Shown here one piece after another: positions 1-9,191 of a stretch of 64,000 nt of DNA. The stretch lies in assembly GCA_021371855.1 (NCBI GenBank), contig JAJFVL010000055.1, forward strand, positions 124,001-188,000, read 5' to 3'. A model generated the notes under the pieces. That model made no database searches. It worked only from the letters and a program-made list of their open reading frames with translations, and was not told the DNA's origin. Both the position numbers and the translations under genes were made by a program. The stretch is from Bacteroidales bacterium. GTDB lineage: Bacteria; Bacteroidota; Bacteroidia; Bacteroidales; VadinHA17. Numbering within the stretch: position 1 is the stretch's first letter; each line of letters opens with the position of its first letter.

Positions 1-87
1 CATTTGAGAAATAAAATAAATAATTTTAACCCGCAAATCTCAATGAGAAATGCAACAAAATAAAAATTAAACTAAACAGATAAAAGC

Positions 88-492
88 ATGTCAAAAATCA
101 CGTCATTGGCGGATCTTAAAAAGAAACGCGAAGAAATTAAGACCGGGTTGGACATCAGAATTAAGGCTATGGATCCTGAAAGTGTTGTTCAGGTAAAAGT
201 AGCGATGGCAACATGCGGTATTGCATCAGGAGCAAAAGCCGTTATGGAGTTTTTTCTGGAACAACTCGAAAGGAGAAACATTGCAGCTATTGTAACTCAG
301 ACAGGCTGCATGGGGTATTGTTATGCAGAACCTACTATTGAGGTTAAACTCCCGGGACAGGAACCTGTTGTGTTTGGCTATGTAGATCTCAAAAGAGCAG
401 ACCAGATCATTGAAAAATACATTAAGACGGGTGAACTTGTTGATGGTATCATCCCAGTGAATTACCAATCTATTGATGACAAAAAAGAATAA
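88..492 (+). CDS. (2Fe-2S) ferredoxin-like protein of hydrogenase operon
   Basis: A 134-residue protein of the thioredoxin-like [2Fe-2S] ferredoxin family (NuoE-like fold). The core begins near residue 36 with MATCGIASGA (Cys43), followed by TGCMGYC (Cys74, Cys78). It lies 12 bp before hydB and is probably cotranscribed, so it is likely an electron-transfer or assembly partner of the hydrogenase in the cytoplasm. Only three Cys can be seen at the expected ligand positions, where NuoE-type domains use four. No signal peptide or membrane segment is visible. The role is inferred from family and operon position. Confidence 0.85.
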   Translation: MSKITSLADLKKKREEIKTGLDIRIKAMDPESVVQVKVAMATCGIASGAKAVMEFFLEQLERRNIAAIVTQTGCMGYCYAEPTIEVKLPGQEPVVFGYVDLKRADQIIEKYIKTGELVDGIIPVNYQSIDDKKE

Positions 493-504
493 GGAGGAAA
501 AATT

Positions 505-2298
505 ATGTCAAAGTACAGCATGCATCTTCTTGTCTGCGGTGGCACAGGTTGCCATTCTTCAGAAAGCGATGCTATTGTCTGCAATTTAAGGGATGAACTT
601 GAAGCAAAAGGTTTAACCGACAATGTTCAGGTTATTCTGACAGGTTGTTTCGGCTTTTGCGAAAAAGGACCTATTGTGAAAGTAATGCCCGATAATACTT
701 TCTATGTACAGGTTAAACCAGAGGATGCACAGACAATAGTTGAAGAACACGTTATAAAAGGAAGGAAAGTAACCCGTCTTTTATACAAGGATCCTGTAAG
801 TAAGGAACCGGTTTCTGACTCAAAACATATGGGCTTTTTCAAAAAACAGCTCAGAATAGTTCTTCGTAACTGCGGATTTATCAATCCGGAGAATATTGAT
901 GAATATATCGCACGCGATGGTTATATGGCTCTCGGAAAAGTACTTTCAGAGATGACCCCTGAAGATACCATTAAAGTGATAAAGGATTCAGGTCAGAGAG
1001 GTCGTGGTGGCGCAGGATTCCCGACAGGTCTCAAATGGGAACTGGCCCGCAAGAACCAATCCGATGAGAAATATGTGGTTTGTAATGCTGACGAAGGTGA
1101 CCCCGGAGCATTCATGGATCGTTCTGTTCTTGAAGGCGACCCACACTCAGTTCTTGAAGCAATGGCAATCTGCGGATACAGCATCGGAGCGTCAAACGGA
1201 CTGATATATGTGCGCGCAGAATATCCTCTTGCAATTCACAGATTGCAGGTTGCCATTAAACAGGCAAGAGAATATGGATTGCTTGGCAATAATATTATGG
1301 GCACCGGTTTTAATTTTGATATTAATCTCCGCTTTGGCGCAGGTGCATTTGTATGCGGTGAAGAGACTGCTCTCATTCATTCAATGGAGGGGCTTCGCGG
1401 TGAACCTACAGTGAAACCGCCATTCCCTGCAGAATCAGGTTTCCGTAGTAAACCTACTAATGTTAATAACGTTGAGACATTAGCCGCTATTCCTGTTATT
1501 ATCCTTAAAGGAGCAAAATGGTACTCAAGTATCGGAACTGAAAAATCAAAAGGAACAAAAGTATTTGCACTGGCAGGAAAGATAAACAACGTCGGGCTTA
1601 TTGAAGTTCCGATGGGTACTACGCTGAGAGAAGTGGTCTTCGAGATCGGTGGCGGTATAAGAAACGGCAAAAAATTCAAAGGTGTACAGACCGGTGGACC
1701 ATCAGGAGGTTGCCTTTCAGAAAAACATCTGGATATTCCAATTGATTATGATAACCTGATTGCAGCCGGTTCAATAATGGGCTCAGGAGGTATGATCATT
1801 CTTGATGAAGATGACTGTATGGTTTCAATGGCAAAATTCTACCTCGACTTCACCGTTGAGGAATCATGCGGAAAATGTGCCCCCTGCAGAATCGGTAATA
1901 AGAGGTTAAATGAGCTTCTTGGCCAAATCTGTGAAGGTAAGGGAACTATTGAGGATCTTGACAGACTGAAAAATATGAGTAATGTTATAAAAGACACTGC
2001 TCTTTGCGGTCTTGGACAAACCTCACCAAATCCTGTGCTCTCAATGATGGAAAATTACAGAGAAGAGTTTGTGGCGCACGTAGTTGATAAAAAATGTCCT
2101 GCAGGTCATTGCCGCAGCCTGATGGAATATGTTATTAATCCTGATAATTGTGTCGGATGTACTGCATGCGCAAGAGTTTGCCCTGTTGGTGCTATTAAAG
2201 GGGAAAGAAAAGAAACTCACAAGATCGATCCTTCTATTTGCATTAAATGCGGTTCATGTAAAGAGAAATGTAAGTTTGATGCAATATTTATCAGATAA
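505..2298 (+). CDS. hydB: NADH-dependent [FeFe] hydrogenase, NuoF-like HydB subunit
   Basis: The flavin and NAD(H)-binding subunit of the bifurcating HydABC hydrogenase. Domain order: an N-terminal thioredoxin-like [2Fe-2S] domain (Cys11, Cys16, Cys48, Cys52); a NuoF core with the Gly-rich GRGGAGFPTG nucleotide motif near residue 165 and NADEGDPGAF; the SLBB region; the NuoF [4Fe-4S] motif ESCGKCAPCR near residue 455; and a C-terminal two-cluster ferredoxin (CVGCTACARVCP and CIKCGSCKEKC). A strong AGGAGG site precedes the ATG. The 597-residue length and architecture fit HydB of Thermotoga-type enzymes. It oxidises or reduces NAD(H) and passes electrons between ferredoxin and HydA. It is followed by hydA after 11 bp. 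Confidence 0.95.
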   Translation: MSKYSMHLLVCGGTGCHSSESDAIVCNLRDELEAKGLTDNVQVILTGCFGFCEKGPIVKVMPDNTFYVQVKPEDAQTIVEEHVIKGRKVTRLLYKDPVSKEPVSDSKHMGFFKKQLRIVLRNCGFINPENIDEYIARDGYMALGKVLSEMTPEDTIKVIKDSGQRGRGGAGFPTGLKWELARKNQSDEKYVVCNADEGDPGAFMDRSVLEGDPHSVLEAMAICGYSIGASNGLIYVRAEYPLAIHRLQVAIKQAREYGLLGNNIMGTGFNFDINLRFGAGAFVCGEETALIHSMEGLRGEPTVKPPFPAESGFRSKPTNVNNVETLAAIPVIILKGAKWYSSIGTEKSKGTKVFALAGKINNVGLIEVPMGTTLREVVFEIGGGIRNGKKFKGVQTGGPSGGCLSEKHLDIPIDYDNLIAAGSIMGSGGMIILDEDDCMVSMAKFYLDFTVEESCGKCAPCRIGNKRLNELLGQICEGKGTIEDLDRLKNMSNVIKDTALCGLGQTSPNPVLSMMENYREEFVAHVVDKKCPAGHCRSLMEYVINPDNCVGCTACARVCPVGAIKGERKETHKIDPSICIKCGSCKEKCKFDAIFIR

Positions 2299-2309
2299 TC
2301 AGAAAAACA

Positions 2310-4088
2310 ATGGAAACAATAAAACTTACTATTGATAATAAAGAGATTGAAGTACCAAAAGGTACCACAATATACCAGGCTGCCAAAATGCTGGGAATAG
2401 ATATCCCTACATTGTGCTATATGCATCTGGATGATATGAACATCGAGAACAAACCTGCAGGTTGCCGTATTTGTGTAGTTGAAGTTAACGGAAGAAAGAA
2501 TCTTCCTCCCTCATGTTCGACAGATTGCCAGAACGGAATGGTAGTAAAAACTCATACCACAAGGGTATTGAATGCCCGCAGAACCGTTATGGAATTTATA
2601 CTTTCCGACCATCCAAAAGATTGCCTGGTTTGTTCAAAATCAGGAAATTGCGATTTGCAGGCTATGGCTCACCGTCTGGGTATAAGAGAAATTCCCGGAC
2701 AGGAATATGCAGCAGTATCCACTTACCGGAAAGACACATCACCATCAATTATAAGGGATCTCGACAAATGTATATTATGCCGTCGTTGTGAGACCATGTG
2801 TAATACTGTTCAGACTGTCGGTGCTTTATCAGCTGTAAACAGAGGATTCATGGCCACTGTAGCGCCTGCATTCGAAGAGAATCTCGAATATTCTCCCTGC
2901 ACCTATTGCGGACAGTGCGTTGCTGTCTGCCCAACCGGTGCACTTACCGAAGTTAACCATATTCCTCAGGTTCTGAGAGCCCTGGCTGACCCGACAAAGA
3001 CTGTTGTCGTACAAACTGCTCCTGCGGTACGAGTTGCCCTTGGAGAAGAGTTCGGAATGAAACCCGGATCAATTGTTACAGGTAAACTGGCTGCTGCATT
3101 AAGAGCTCTCGGTTTTGATTATGTTTTCGATACCGACTTTGCTGCTGACCTGACAATTATGGAGGAAGGAACAGAACTTCTTGACAGGCTGGGAAGATAT
3201 CTTAAAGGAGATAAATCTGCAAGAATCCCTATACTTACATCATGCTGCCCGGGTTGGGTAAATTTCTTTGAATATTATTTCCCCGATCTGAAAGATGTAC
3301 CTTCAACAGCAAAATCACCACAGCAGATGTTCGGAGCAATTGCCAAATCATACTTTGCCGACAAGATCGGAGTAAACCGTAAGGATATGGTTGTTGTTTC
3401 AATAATGCCATGTCTTGCAAAAAAATATGAATGCCAGAGAGACGAATTCTCAGTTGACAATAATCCTGATGTTGATTATTCAATATCTACCAGGGAATTG
3501 GCAGCATTCATCAAACAGGCAAATATCGACGTCAATTCACTTGATGATGAAGATTTTGACAATCCGCTTGGAGAATCAACCGGTGCCGCCGTAATATTTG
3601 GCACTACCGGTGGTGTTATCGAAGCAGCCTGCCGTACAGCTTACGAAATTTATACAGGTAAAAAACTTGCTAAAATTGATTTTACCGAGTTGAGAGGCAT
3701 GGAAGGTGTTCGTTCTGCGACAATTGATTTCAATGGGCTTCCTTTGAATATCGGAATTGCACACGGTCTTGGTAATGCACGTAAGCTTCTTGATGATGTC
3801 AGAGCCGGAAAATCACAGTTCCATGCAATTGAAGTTATGGCCTGCCCCGGAGGGTGTGTGGGTGGAGGCGGACAACCATTGCATCATGGCGATTCCGAAG
3901 TGCTTAAAGCCAGAGCTGCAGCACTATATACTGAAGACAAAAATAAGCCGCTCAGAAAATCTCACGAGAATCCGTTCATAATAAAGCTTTATGAAGAGTT
4001 CCTTGGCAAACCTAACAGCGAAAAGGCACATCATCTTCTTCATACTCATTACTTTGACAGGAAGGAAAAGATCATAATTAAACATTAA
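2310..4088 (+). CDS. hydA: NADH-dependent [FeFe] hydrogenase catalytic subunit HydA
   Basis: The catalytic subunit for reversible H2 formation. An N-terminal NuoG-like [2Fe-2S] domain (Cys36, 52, 55, 69) is followed by a His-Cys3 [4Fe-4S] motif (His101, Cys105, 108, 114) and two ferredoxin [4Fe-4S] clusters (Cys154-164 and Cys197-207). The H-cluster domain has all three signatures: TSCCPGW (311-316 region), MPCLAKKYE (Cys368) and MACPGGCVGGGGQP (Cys512, Cys516). A C-terminal small-subunit-like segment is present. The 592-residue length is normal for this group. No hydE, hydF or hydG maturase is in the window, so these must lie elsewhere if the enzyme is active. Confidence 0.96.
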   Translation: METIKLTIDNKEIEVPKGTTIYQAAKMLGIDIPTLCYMHLDDMNIENKPAGCRICVVEVNGRKNLPPSCSTDCQNGMVVKTHTTRVLNARRTVMEFILSDHPKDCLVCSKSGNCDLQAMAHRLGIREIPGQEYAAVSTYRKDTSPSIIRDLDKCILCRRCETMCNTVQTVGALSAVNRGFMATVAPAFEENLEYSPCTYCGQCVAVCPTGALTEVNHIPQVLRALADPTKTVVVQTAPAVRVALGEEFGMKPGSIVTGKLAAALRALGFDYVFDTDFAADLTIMEEGTELLDRLGRYLKGDKSARIPILTSCCPGWVNFFEYYFPDLKDVPSTAKSPQQMFGAIAKSYFADKIGVNRKDMVVVSIMPCLAKKYECQRDEFSVDNNPDVDYSISTRELAAFIKQANIDVNSLDDEDFDNPLGESTGAAVIFGTTGGVIEAACRTAYEIYTGKKLAKIDFTELRGMEGVRSATIDFNGLPLNIGIAHGLGNARKLLDDVRAGKSQFHAIEVMACPGGCVGGGGQPLHHGDSEVLKARAAALYTEDKNKPLRKSHENPFIIKLYEEFLGKPNSEKAHHLLHTHYFDRKEKIIIKH

Positions 4089-4122
4089 TACTTTAACATT
4101 GGTCAATAATAATTTAACGGAT

Positions 4123-4605
4123 ATGTCTCATATAAAAATAGAATTAAGAAAAGAAGATGTGGATTTTATAAAAGGAGTATGTTCTTCTTTCAATAATGAT
4201 CCACAGGAGCTTATAAATGTTCTGCACACTACTCAGGAACATTTTGGATATCTTCCTGCAGAGATTCAGGAAGTTGTTGCTGAAAACATGAACGTACCTG
4301 TAGCCAAGGTATATGGAGTGGTATCTTTCTACTCTTTCTTTACCATGACTCCAAAAGGCAAGTATCCTATTAGCGTATGTCTCGGGACAGCATGCTATGT
4401 CAGGGGTGCTGAAAATGTTCTTGCGGAGTTCAAGAAAGAACTTGGAATTCAGGTAGGCGAAGCAACTAAAGACAACAAGTTCTCATTATCCACACTCAGA
4501 TGTGTTGGTGCCTGCGGTCTTGCTCCGGTTGTTTTGGTAGGTGGAAAAACCTATGGCAGGATTGCTCCTGACGATGTCAAAAATATTCTGAAAGAATATG
4601 AATAA
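4123..4605 (+). CDS. hydC: NuoE-like HydC subunit of bifurcating hydrogenase
   Basis: A 160-residue NuoE-type [2Fe-2S] subunit. A helical N-terminal half (QEHFGYLP, VYGVVSFYSFF) leads into a thioredoxin-like domain with the four ligands CLGTAC and CVGAC. It supplies the third subunit of HydABC. An in-frame TTG eight codons upstream (4099) would extend the protein, but the ATG at 4123 begins the conserved sequence and is preferred. The gene closes the operon and is followed by a strong terminator. Gene order here is ferredoxin-like, hydB, hydA, hydC. Confidence 0.93.
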   Translation: MSHIKIELRKEDVDFIKGVCSSFNNDPQELINVLHTTQEHFGYLPAEIQEVVAENMNVPVAKVYGVVSFYSFFTMTPKGKYPISVCLGTACYVRGAENVLAEFKKELGIQVGEATKDNKFSLSTLRCVGACGLAPVVLVGGKTYGRIAPDDVKNILKEYE

Positions 4606-4636
4606 GAGGTTTTAAAATTTGTAACAGGTAAATATG

Positions 4637-4671
4637 GAAACCGGGATTAGCTTAGTCCCGGTTTCTTTTTT
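4637..4671 (+). terminator. Rho-independent terminator of the hydrogenase operon
   Basis: A perfect 10-bp inverted repeat (GAAACCGGGA / TCCCGGTTTC) with a 9-nt loop is followed by six T residues. It lies 31 bp after hydC and overlaps the stop codon of the convergent ygiQ-like gene. The T tract is only on the plus-strand side, so it should act mainly on the hydrogenase transcript. Confidence 0.9.
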
Positions 4672-6475
4672 CCCTTCCATGCTTATGCACAATATCTTCA
4701 GGCCTGACATGCTGGCCTTTATTATACCAAAAAAAGAAATCCTTCTGTCGTCTCTTATCTTCAATATTTCTTGCCACAAAAACCTTCTTCCCTGTATATG
4801 GATTAAAACCGGTGTAATACATCAGGGTTGAAAGAGTCATCGGTGTGGGAGTAAAATCCTGTACCTGTTCAGGTTTTATGCCCAGACTTTTCACCTCGCC
4901 GGCCAGCTCTTTCATGTCAGAATCCTGACATCCGGGATGTGATGAAATGAAATACGGGATGATTTCATACTTAAGATCATGTTTTGTTTTTATGTTATCG
5001 AACCGTTTCTTAAGCTTCTTAAAAAGATCAAAGGGGGGCTTACGCATATTGAATAAAACACCCGGGGAGGTATGCTCCGGAGCGACTTTCAATCTTCCTG
5101 AGACATGATTCACAATAAGCTCATCAAGATATTCGTTTTCAATTCTCCCGGCACTTTTATTCCATTCGGGGAATAACAAATCGTAACGAACTCCGCTACC
5201 GATAAATGATTTTTTTATTCCCTCCATACTGTCTACTTTCCTATATAAATCCAAAAGAGATTTATGGCTGGCATTCAGGTTTTTGCAGACAGCAGGCCAG
5301 ATACACGAAGGTTTCGGACAAGTCTTGCACAGTTTCTGATCCTTTCCTTTCATCCTGTACATATTGGCAGATGGCCCGCCAAGATCTGACAGATAACCCT
5401 TAAAATCAGGCAATTCGGAAATTTTCTTTACTTCATTCAGTATTGATTTTTCTGACCTGCTTATTATCTGTTTGCCCTGATGTGCAGCTATTGCGCAAAA
5501 ACTGCATCCGCCAAAACATCCACGATGAATGTTAACGGAATATTTTATCATTTCGTAAGCAGGAATATCTTCCTTCTTATTATACTTTGGATGTGGCATG
5601 AACATGTATGGAAGATCGAATGTGCGATCAGCTTCATCTTCGTCCATGGGAGGGAAAGGTGGATTGACTATTATTTTTGAATCACCCATCTGCTCATTCA
5701 GCCTGGCTGATTCAATTTTATTCGATTCTTTCTCAAACTTCACAAAATTTTCAGCAAACAGGTTTTTATCCTTTACACATTGTTCAAATGAATTAAGTGT
5801 GATGTCTTTCCATTGTTTCTGAATGGGTAAGCGGTCGCCCTTTTGTGTAATGATTGCAGTCTGCTGAATCGTTTTAAGCGACGAGAAAGGTACTCCTTTC
5901 TCTAACAGTCTTAACAGCTCCCGCAAAGGTTGTTCACCCATTCCGTATATCAGCATATCAGCTCCGCTGCTCATAAGGATGGAAGGTTCCAGTTTGTCCT
6001 TCCAGTAATCATAATGCGTAAGCCGGCGCATGGAAGCTTCGATTCCTCCCAGAACCACAGGAACATCCGGAAACAGCTCCCTGAGAATTTTTGTATAGAC
6101 AATTGTGGGATAATCCGGGCGGAAACCTGCTTTGCCTCCTGGGGTGTATGCATCATCAGATCGCAGGCGACGGGCAGCAGTATAATGGTTGACCATTGAA
6201 TCCATATTGCCGGCAGTAACACCAAAAAAATATTTTGGCTTACCCAGTTTACGGAAATCCCGTAGATCGTCTTTCCAGTTTGGCTGAGGGACAATTGCAA
6301 CATGGAATCCTTCAGCTTCAATAACCCTTCCGATAACTGCCGGACCGAATGACGGATGATCGACATAAGCATCACCACTGAAGATGATTACATCAATTTC
6401 GTCCCAACCGAGTATTTCAACCTCTTTCTTAGTTGTAGGAAGCCATTGTTTATTAAATATCGGTTTAGTTTTCAC
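4652..6475 (-). CDS. YgiQ family radical SAM protein
   Basis: A 607-residue radical SAM enzyme of the YgiQ (UPF0313) family. An N-terminal B12-binding-like region (SGDAYVDHPSFG, GGIEASMRR) precedes the radical SAM motif in HRGCFGGCSFC, which carries the CxxxCxxC cluster ligands. The conserved tail contains VQDFTPTPMT and YYTGFNPYTGK. The reaction of this family is not established to my knowledge. The start is GTG at 6475, with no in-frame ATG before the conserved N-terminus. It is convergent with hydC and divergent from the patatin gene. Confidence 0.92.
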   Translation of the reverse strand: MKTKPIFNKQWLPTTKKEVEILGWDEIDVIIFSGDAYVDHPSFGPAVIGRVIEAEGFHVAIVPQPNWKDDLRDFRKLGKPKYFFGVTAGNMDSMVNHYTAARRLRSDDAYTPGGKAGFRPDYPTIVYTKILRELFPDVPVVLGGIEASMRRLTHYDYWKDKLEPSILMSSGADMLIYGMGEQPLRELLRLLEKGVPFSSLKTIQQTAIITQKGDRLPIQKQWKDITLNSFEQCVKDKNLFAENFVKFEKESNKIESARLNEQMGDSKIIVNPPFPPMDEDEADRTFDLPYMFMPHPKYNKKEDIPAYEMIKYSVNIHRGCFGGCSFCAIAAHQGKQIISRSEKSILNEVKKISELPDFKGYLSDLGGPSANMYRMKGKDQKLCKTCPKPSCIWPAVCKNLNASHKSLLDLYRKVDSMEGIKKSFIGSGVRYDLLFPEWNKSAGRIENEYLDELIVNHVSGRLKVAPEHTSPGVLFNMRKPPFDLFKKLKKRFDNIKTKHDLKYEIIPYFISSHPGCQDSDMKELAGEVKSLGIKPEQVQDFTPTPMTLSTLMYYTGFNPYTGKKVFVARNIEDKRRQKDFFFWYNKGQHVRPEDIVHKHGREKRNRD

Positions 6476-6550
6476 CTTTCTAAGTTACTTTAAAATAACT
6501 ATCCTGCTTATCTTTGCAATATTAATCAATCGCATTTAAATAAGCCGGAT

Positions 6551-8860
6551 ATGAGAATCAAATACTGTCCACTTTTAAAATACTCTTCAGGAATAACCAT
6601 TTCTAACAACTTTCTTTTTCTTTTTCTTTTTCTCTTTCTATTTCTATCCCTTATATCTTCTTACGCTCCGGCACAGGAAATTACGAAAAGACCAAGTGTC
6701 GGTCTTGTTCTTAGCGGAGGAGGAGCCCATGGGCTGGCGCATCTCGGGGTAATTGAGGTAATGGAGGAAGCCGGATTAAGGCCTGACTATATTACCGGGG
6801 TAAGTATGGGCAGTATTATAGGTGGATTTTATTCTGTAGGATACACAGCCGACAGTTTGCATAAGCTGCTGAATACAATCAACTGGCAACTCCTCCTCGC
6901 TAATAACATCTCTGAGAACAAGGTGATTTTTCTTGAAAAAAGACATGTAAATAATAGCATTCTTGCATTACCCCTTACACCAAAAAAGGTAGTACTGCCT
7001 TCAGGTCTTATAAACGGGCAACAGATTGAAAATGCGCTAAGTTATTATCTGTGGCCTGCAGCAGGTATAAATGATTTCTCAAAGCTTCCTATCCCTTTTA
7101 TGTGTTTAGGAACCGATATCATAACCTATAGAAAAGTTGATCTGAAAACCGGTTACCTGCCTGATGCTATAAGGGCCAGTTTTTCAGTTCCTTCCGTATT
7201 TACTCCTCTTAAGATCGATACTCTTCTTCTGGTTGATGGAGGATTGATAAGAAACTTTGCAGCAAGTGAGGCCAAAGAAATGGGAGCTGAAATTATTATA
7301 GGATCATATGTCGGATACGAAGGTTATAAGGAAGATGAGCTGCAATCTGTTTCAGGAATACTGAAGCAGATTGCAATGTACAGAAGCCTTGAAGATTTTA
7401 ATAAAGAAAAGGATCTGGTCAATGTGCTTATCAAACCTGATGTTAAGGGATTATCAGTAATGGAATTTGAGAATGTTGACTCCCTGGTCAGAAGAGGATA
7501 TGAAGCAGCCCTACCTTATAAAGACTACTTTAAAAAACTTGCAGATTCCCTTAACAAACTGGGCCCGCAAGAACCAGTTAAGAACATTCTTGATAAGGAA
7601 TCTTATACGTTTGATAAAATTGAAATTAACGGTAATAAAAACTTTCCGGATTATCAGGTTCGGGGTGTACTTGATATTATACCGGGAGAAGAAATTAACC
7701 GGAATATGATTACAGACAAAATAGAACTTTTATATGGGAAAGAATGGTTTGATAAAGTGAAATACAAGATTGTCCCCCATAATGATTCCCTTACCCTTGT
7801 TATTGACTGTATCGAAAAACCTCAGGCAATGCTATATGGTTCAGTATATTACGACAACTCACTCAATGTTGGAATTAACGCCGGGATATCTGTCAAAAAC
7901 CTACTGACTCAAAGATCTGTAATCGATATAAATTCATTTATAAGTAAATATTACAAGGTAGAGCTTAATTATCTTCAGTTCATTGATCAAAATCAGAAAA
8001 TCGGATTATCAGCAAATTTCTATTCTGATAATACGCCTGTACCCATGCTGGAATTAAGAGGTGTAAAAGGCAATGTAACCAGCAACAATTTCATACCGGG
8101 GCTATCAGTAAGTCAAAGATTGGGACTCAACCAGATGATGAGCATTACATCAAATTATGAGCACCTCCATCTCAATCTTAAATATGTTTCAAATTCTCAG
8201 ATAAAAAACCTCTCATACAACTATATTTCTTTAATCTATGACTATCAGTTAAATACTATTGATAAGAAATATTTCCCAAACAGAGGTACAATTTTAAATG
8301 TTTCTGCAGGTACATCAAAACTTCTTTCGGCAGGGATAAACACCAATTTTTCCGAGGTAATATACAAAAGGAATAATCCCGGGGAATTTTCTTTTAACAG
8401 ATTTTTTACTCTCCAGGGAAATGTCAGACATTACTTTTCTCCTACCGAAAAACTTACTTTTACAACAGGGGCAAATGCATTATGGATCACTGATTCCGAT
8501 TCAATCTCGGCACAAAACAATTTTTTTATTCTCGGAGGTATTGAATCGCTTAGCAAAAGATCAATCCCAATGGTTGGATTTCATGCAAATGAAATTGCTG
8601 TAAAAAAATTAGCCGGATTCCAGACAGAGGTAGATCTGGAAATGGCAAAAAATCTGCATGTTAATCTGATGGTCAACATTTTTGCTGCACAGGAGGTTAA
8701 TCGGGATGAAGGATTTTCATATCTTACTGGTTTTGGTGTCGGAGTTGGATACATGTCAATAATCGGACCTCTGAAAATCGGTATAATGCAGGGAAACTAT
8801 GATCGTGAAAGCTACTTCAACAAATTAAAAGGCTATATAAGTTTTGGATACAACTTCTAA
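6551..8860 (+). CDS. Patatin-like phospholipase with Omp85-type barrel (PlpD-like)
   Basis: A 769-residue protein with a signal peptide (1 to about 42), a patatin domain (about 48-340), one POTRA-like segment (about 350-425) and a C-terminal Omp85-type beta barrel. The patatin oxyanion motif GGGAHG (57-62), nucleophile motif GVSMG (Ser85) and VDGG (Asp229) are all present, so lipid acyl hydrolase activity is expected. The layout matches type Vd-like or PlpD-like proteins, in which the barrel anchors or exports the lipase at the outer membrane. A TATCTTTG element at 6509-6516 could serve as the -7 box. The signal peptide is made of a repeated Phe-Leu unit. Confidence 0.9.
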   Translation: MRIKYCPLLKYSSGITISNNFLFLFLFLFLFLSLISSYAPAQEITKRPSVGLVLSGGGAHGLAHLGVIEVMEEAGLRPDYITGVSMGSIIGGFYSVGYTADSLHKLLNTINWQLLLANNISENKVIFLEKRHVNNSILALPLTPKKVVLPSGLINGQQIENALSYYLWPAAGINDFSKLPIPFMCLGTDIITYRKVDLKTGYLPDAIRASFSVPSVFTPLKIDTLLLVDGGLIRNFAASEAKEMGAEIIIGSYVGYEGYKEDELQSVSGILKQIAMYRSLEDFNKEKDLVNVLIKPDVKGLSVMEFENVDSLVRRGYEAALPYKDYFKKLADSLNKLGPQEPVKNILDKESYTFDKIEINGNKNFPDYQVRGVLDIIPGEEINRNMITDKIELLYGKEWFDKVKYKIVPHNDSLTLVIDCIEKPQAMLYGSVYYDNSLNVGINAGISVKNLLTQRSVIDINSFISKYYKVELNYLQFIDQNQKIGLSANFYSDNTPVPMLELRGVKGNVTSNNFIPGLSVSQRLGLNQMMSITSNYEHLHLNLKYVSNSQIKNLSYNYISLIYDYQLNTIDKKYFPNRGTILNVSAGTSKLLSAGINTNFSEVIYKRNNPGEFSFNRFFTLQGNVRHYFSPTEKLTFTTGANALWITDSDSISAQNNFFILGGIESLSKRSIPMVGFHANEIAVKKLAGFQTEVDLEMAKNLHVNLMVNIFAAQEVNRDEGFSYLTGFGVGVGYMSIIGPLKIGIMQGNYDRESYFNKLKGYISFGYNF
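6611..6646 (+). repeat. Six tandem TTTCTN-type hexanucleotides in coding sequence
   Basis: Three exact TTTCTT units and three units differing at the sixth base encode six Phe-Leu pairs in the hydrophobic core of the patatin signal peptide. The unit length is a multiple of three, so slippage would change core length in two-residue steps without a frameshift. Confidence 0.9.
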
Positions 8861-9191
8861 ATGCATAGATAAAAGTAAAACTTCTTAATTCTTTCCACTG
8901 CAGGATTTGATTTTTAAAGGCACAGATAACAGAAGACAAGGGACACATGGAATAAGAAAAGAAAGTAATCGGTAATCGGTAATCAGTGAACCGGAAGCCG
9001 GGCTCCTTATTTAAAACGGTCTGATTATTGTATTTATGATTATCAGAAAATGAAATGATTTTTTATCATATATCATTTCATCCGTATATAATTTATTTTA
9101 AAGGTTGGCTGGAACCGCACATGATTGAAAATTATTTTTATACGTGTTTGTGATTGCGTTCAATCATGTGGGTTTCATAATAAATGAGAAG
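8861..9191. other. Intergenic region without a recognisable gene
   Basis: No credible coding frame. It contains a short tandem of TAATCGG, TAATCGG and TAATCAG around 8966-8986, a short GC-rich segment near 8993-9003 and an AT-rich stretch near 9050-9100 that could hold the promoter of the TPR gene. No clear terminator follows the patatin gene. Confidence 0.5.

Noticed and set aside
8941-9003. Possible small RNA or terminator between the patatin and TPR genes
   Set aside because: Only a short tandem repeat and a weak GC-rich segment are visible; no clear stem with a T run.
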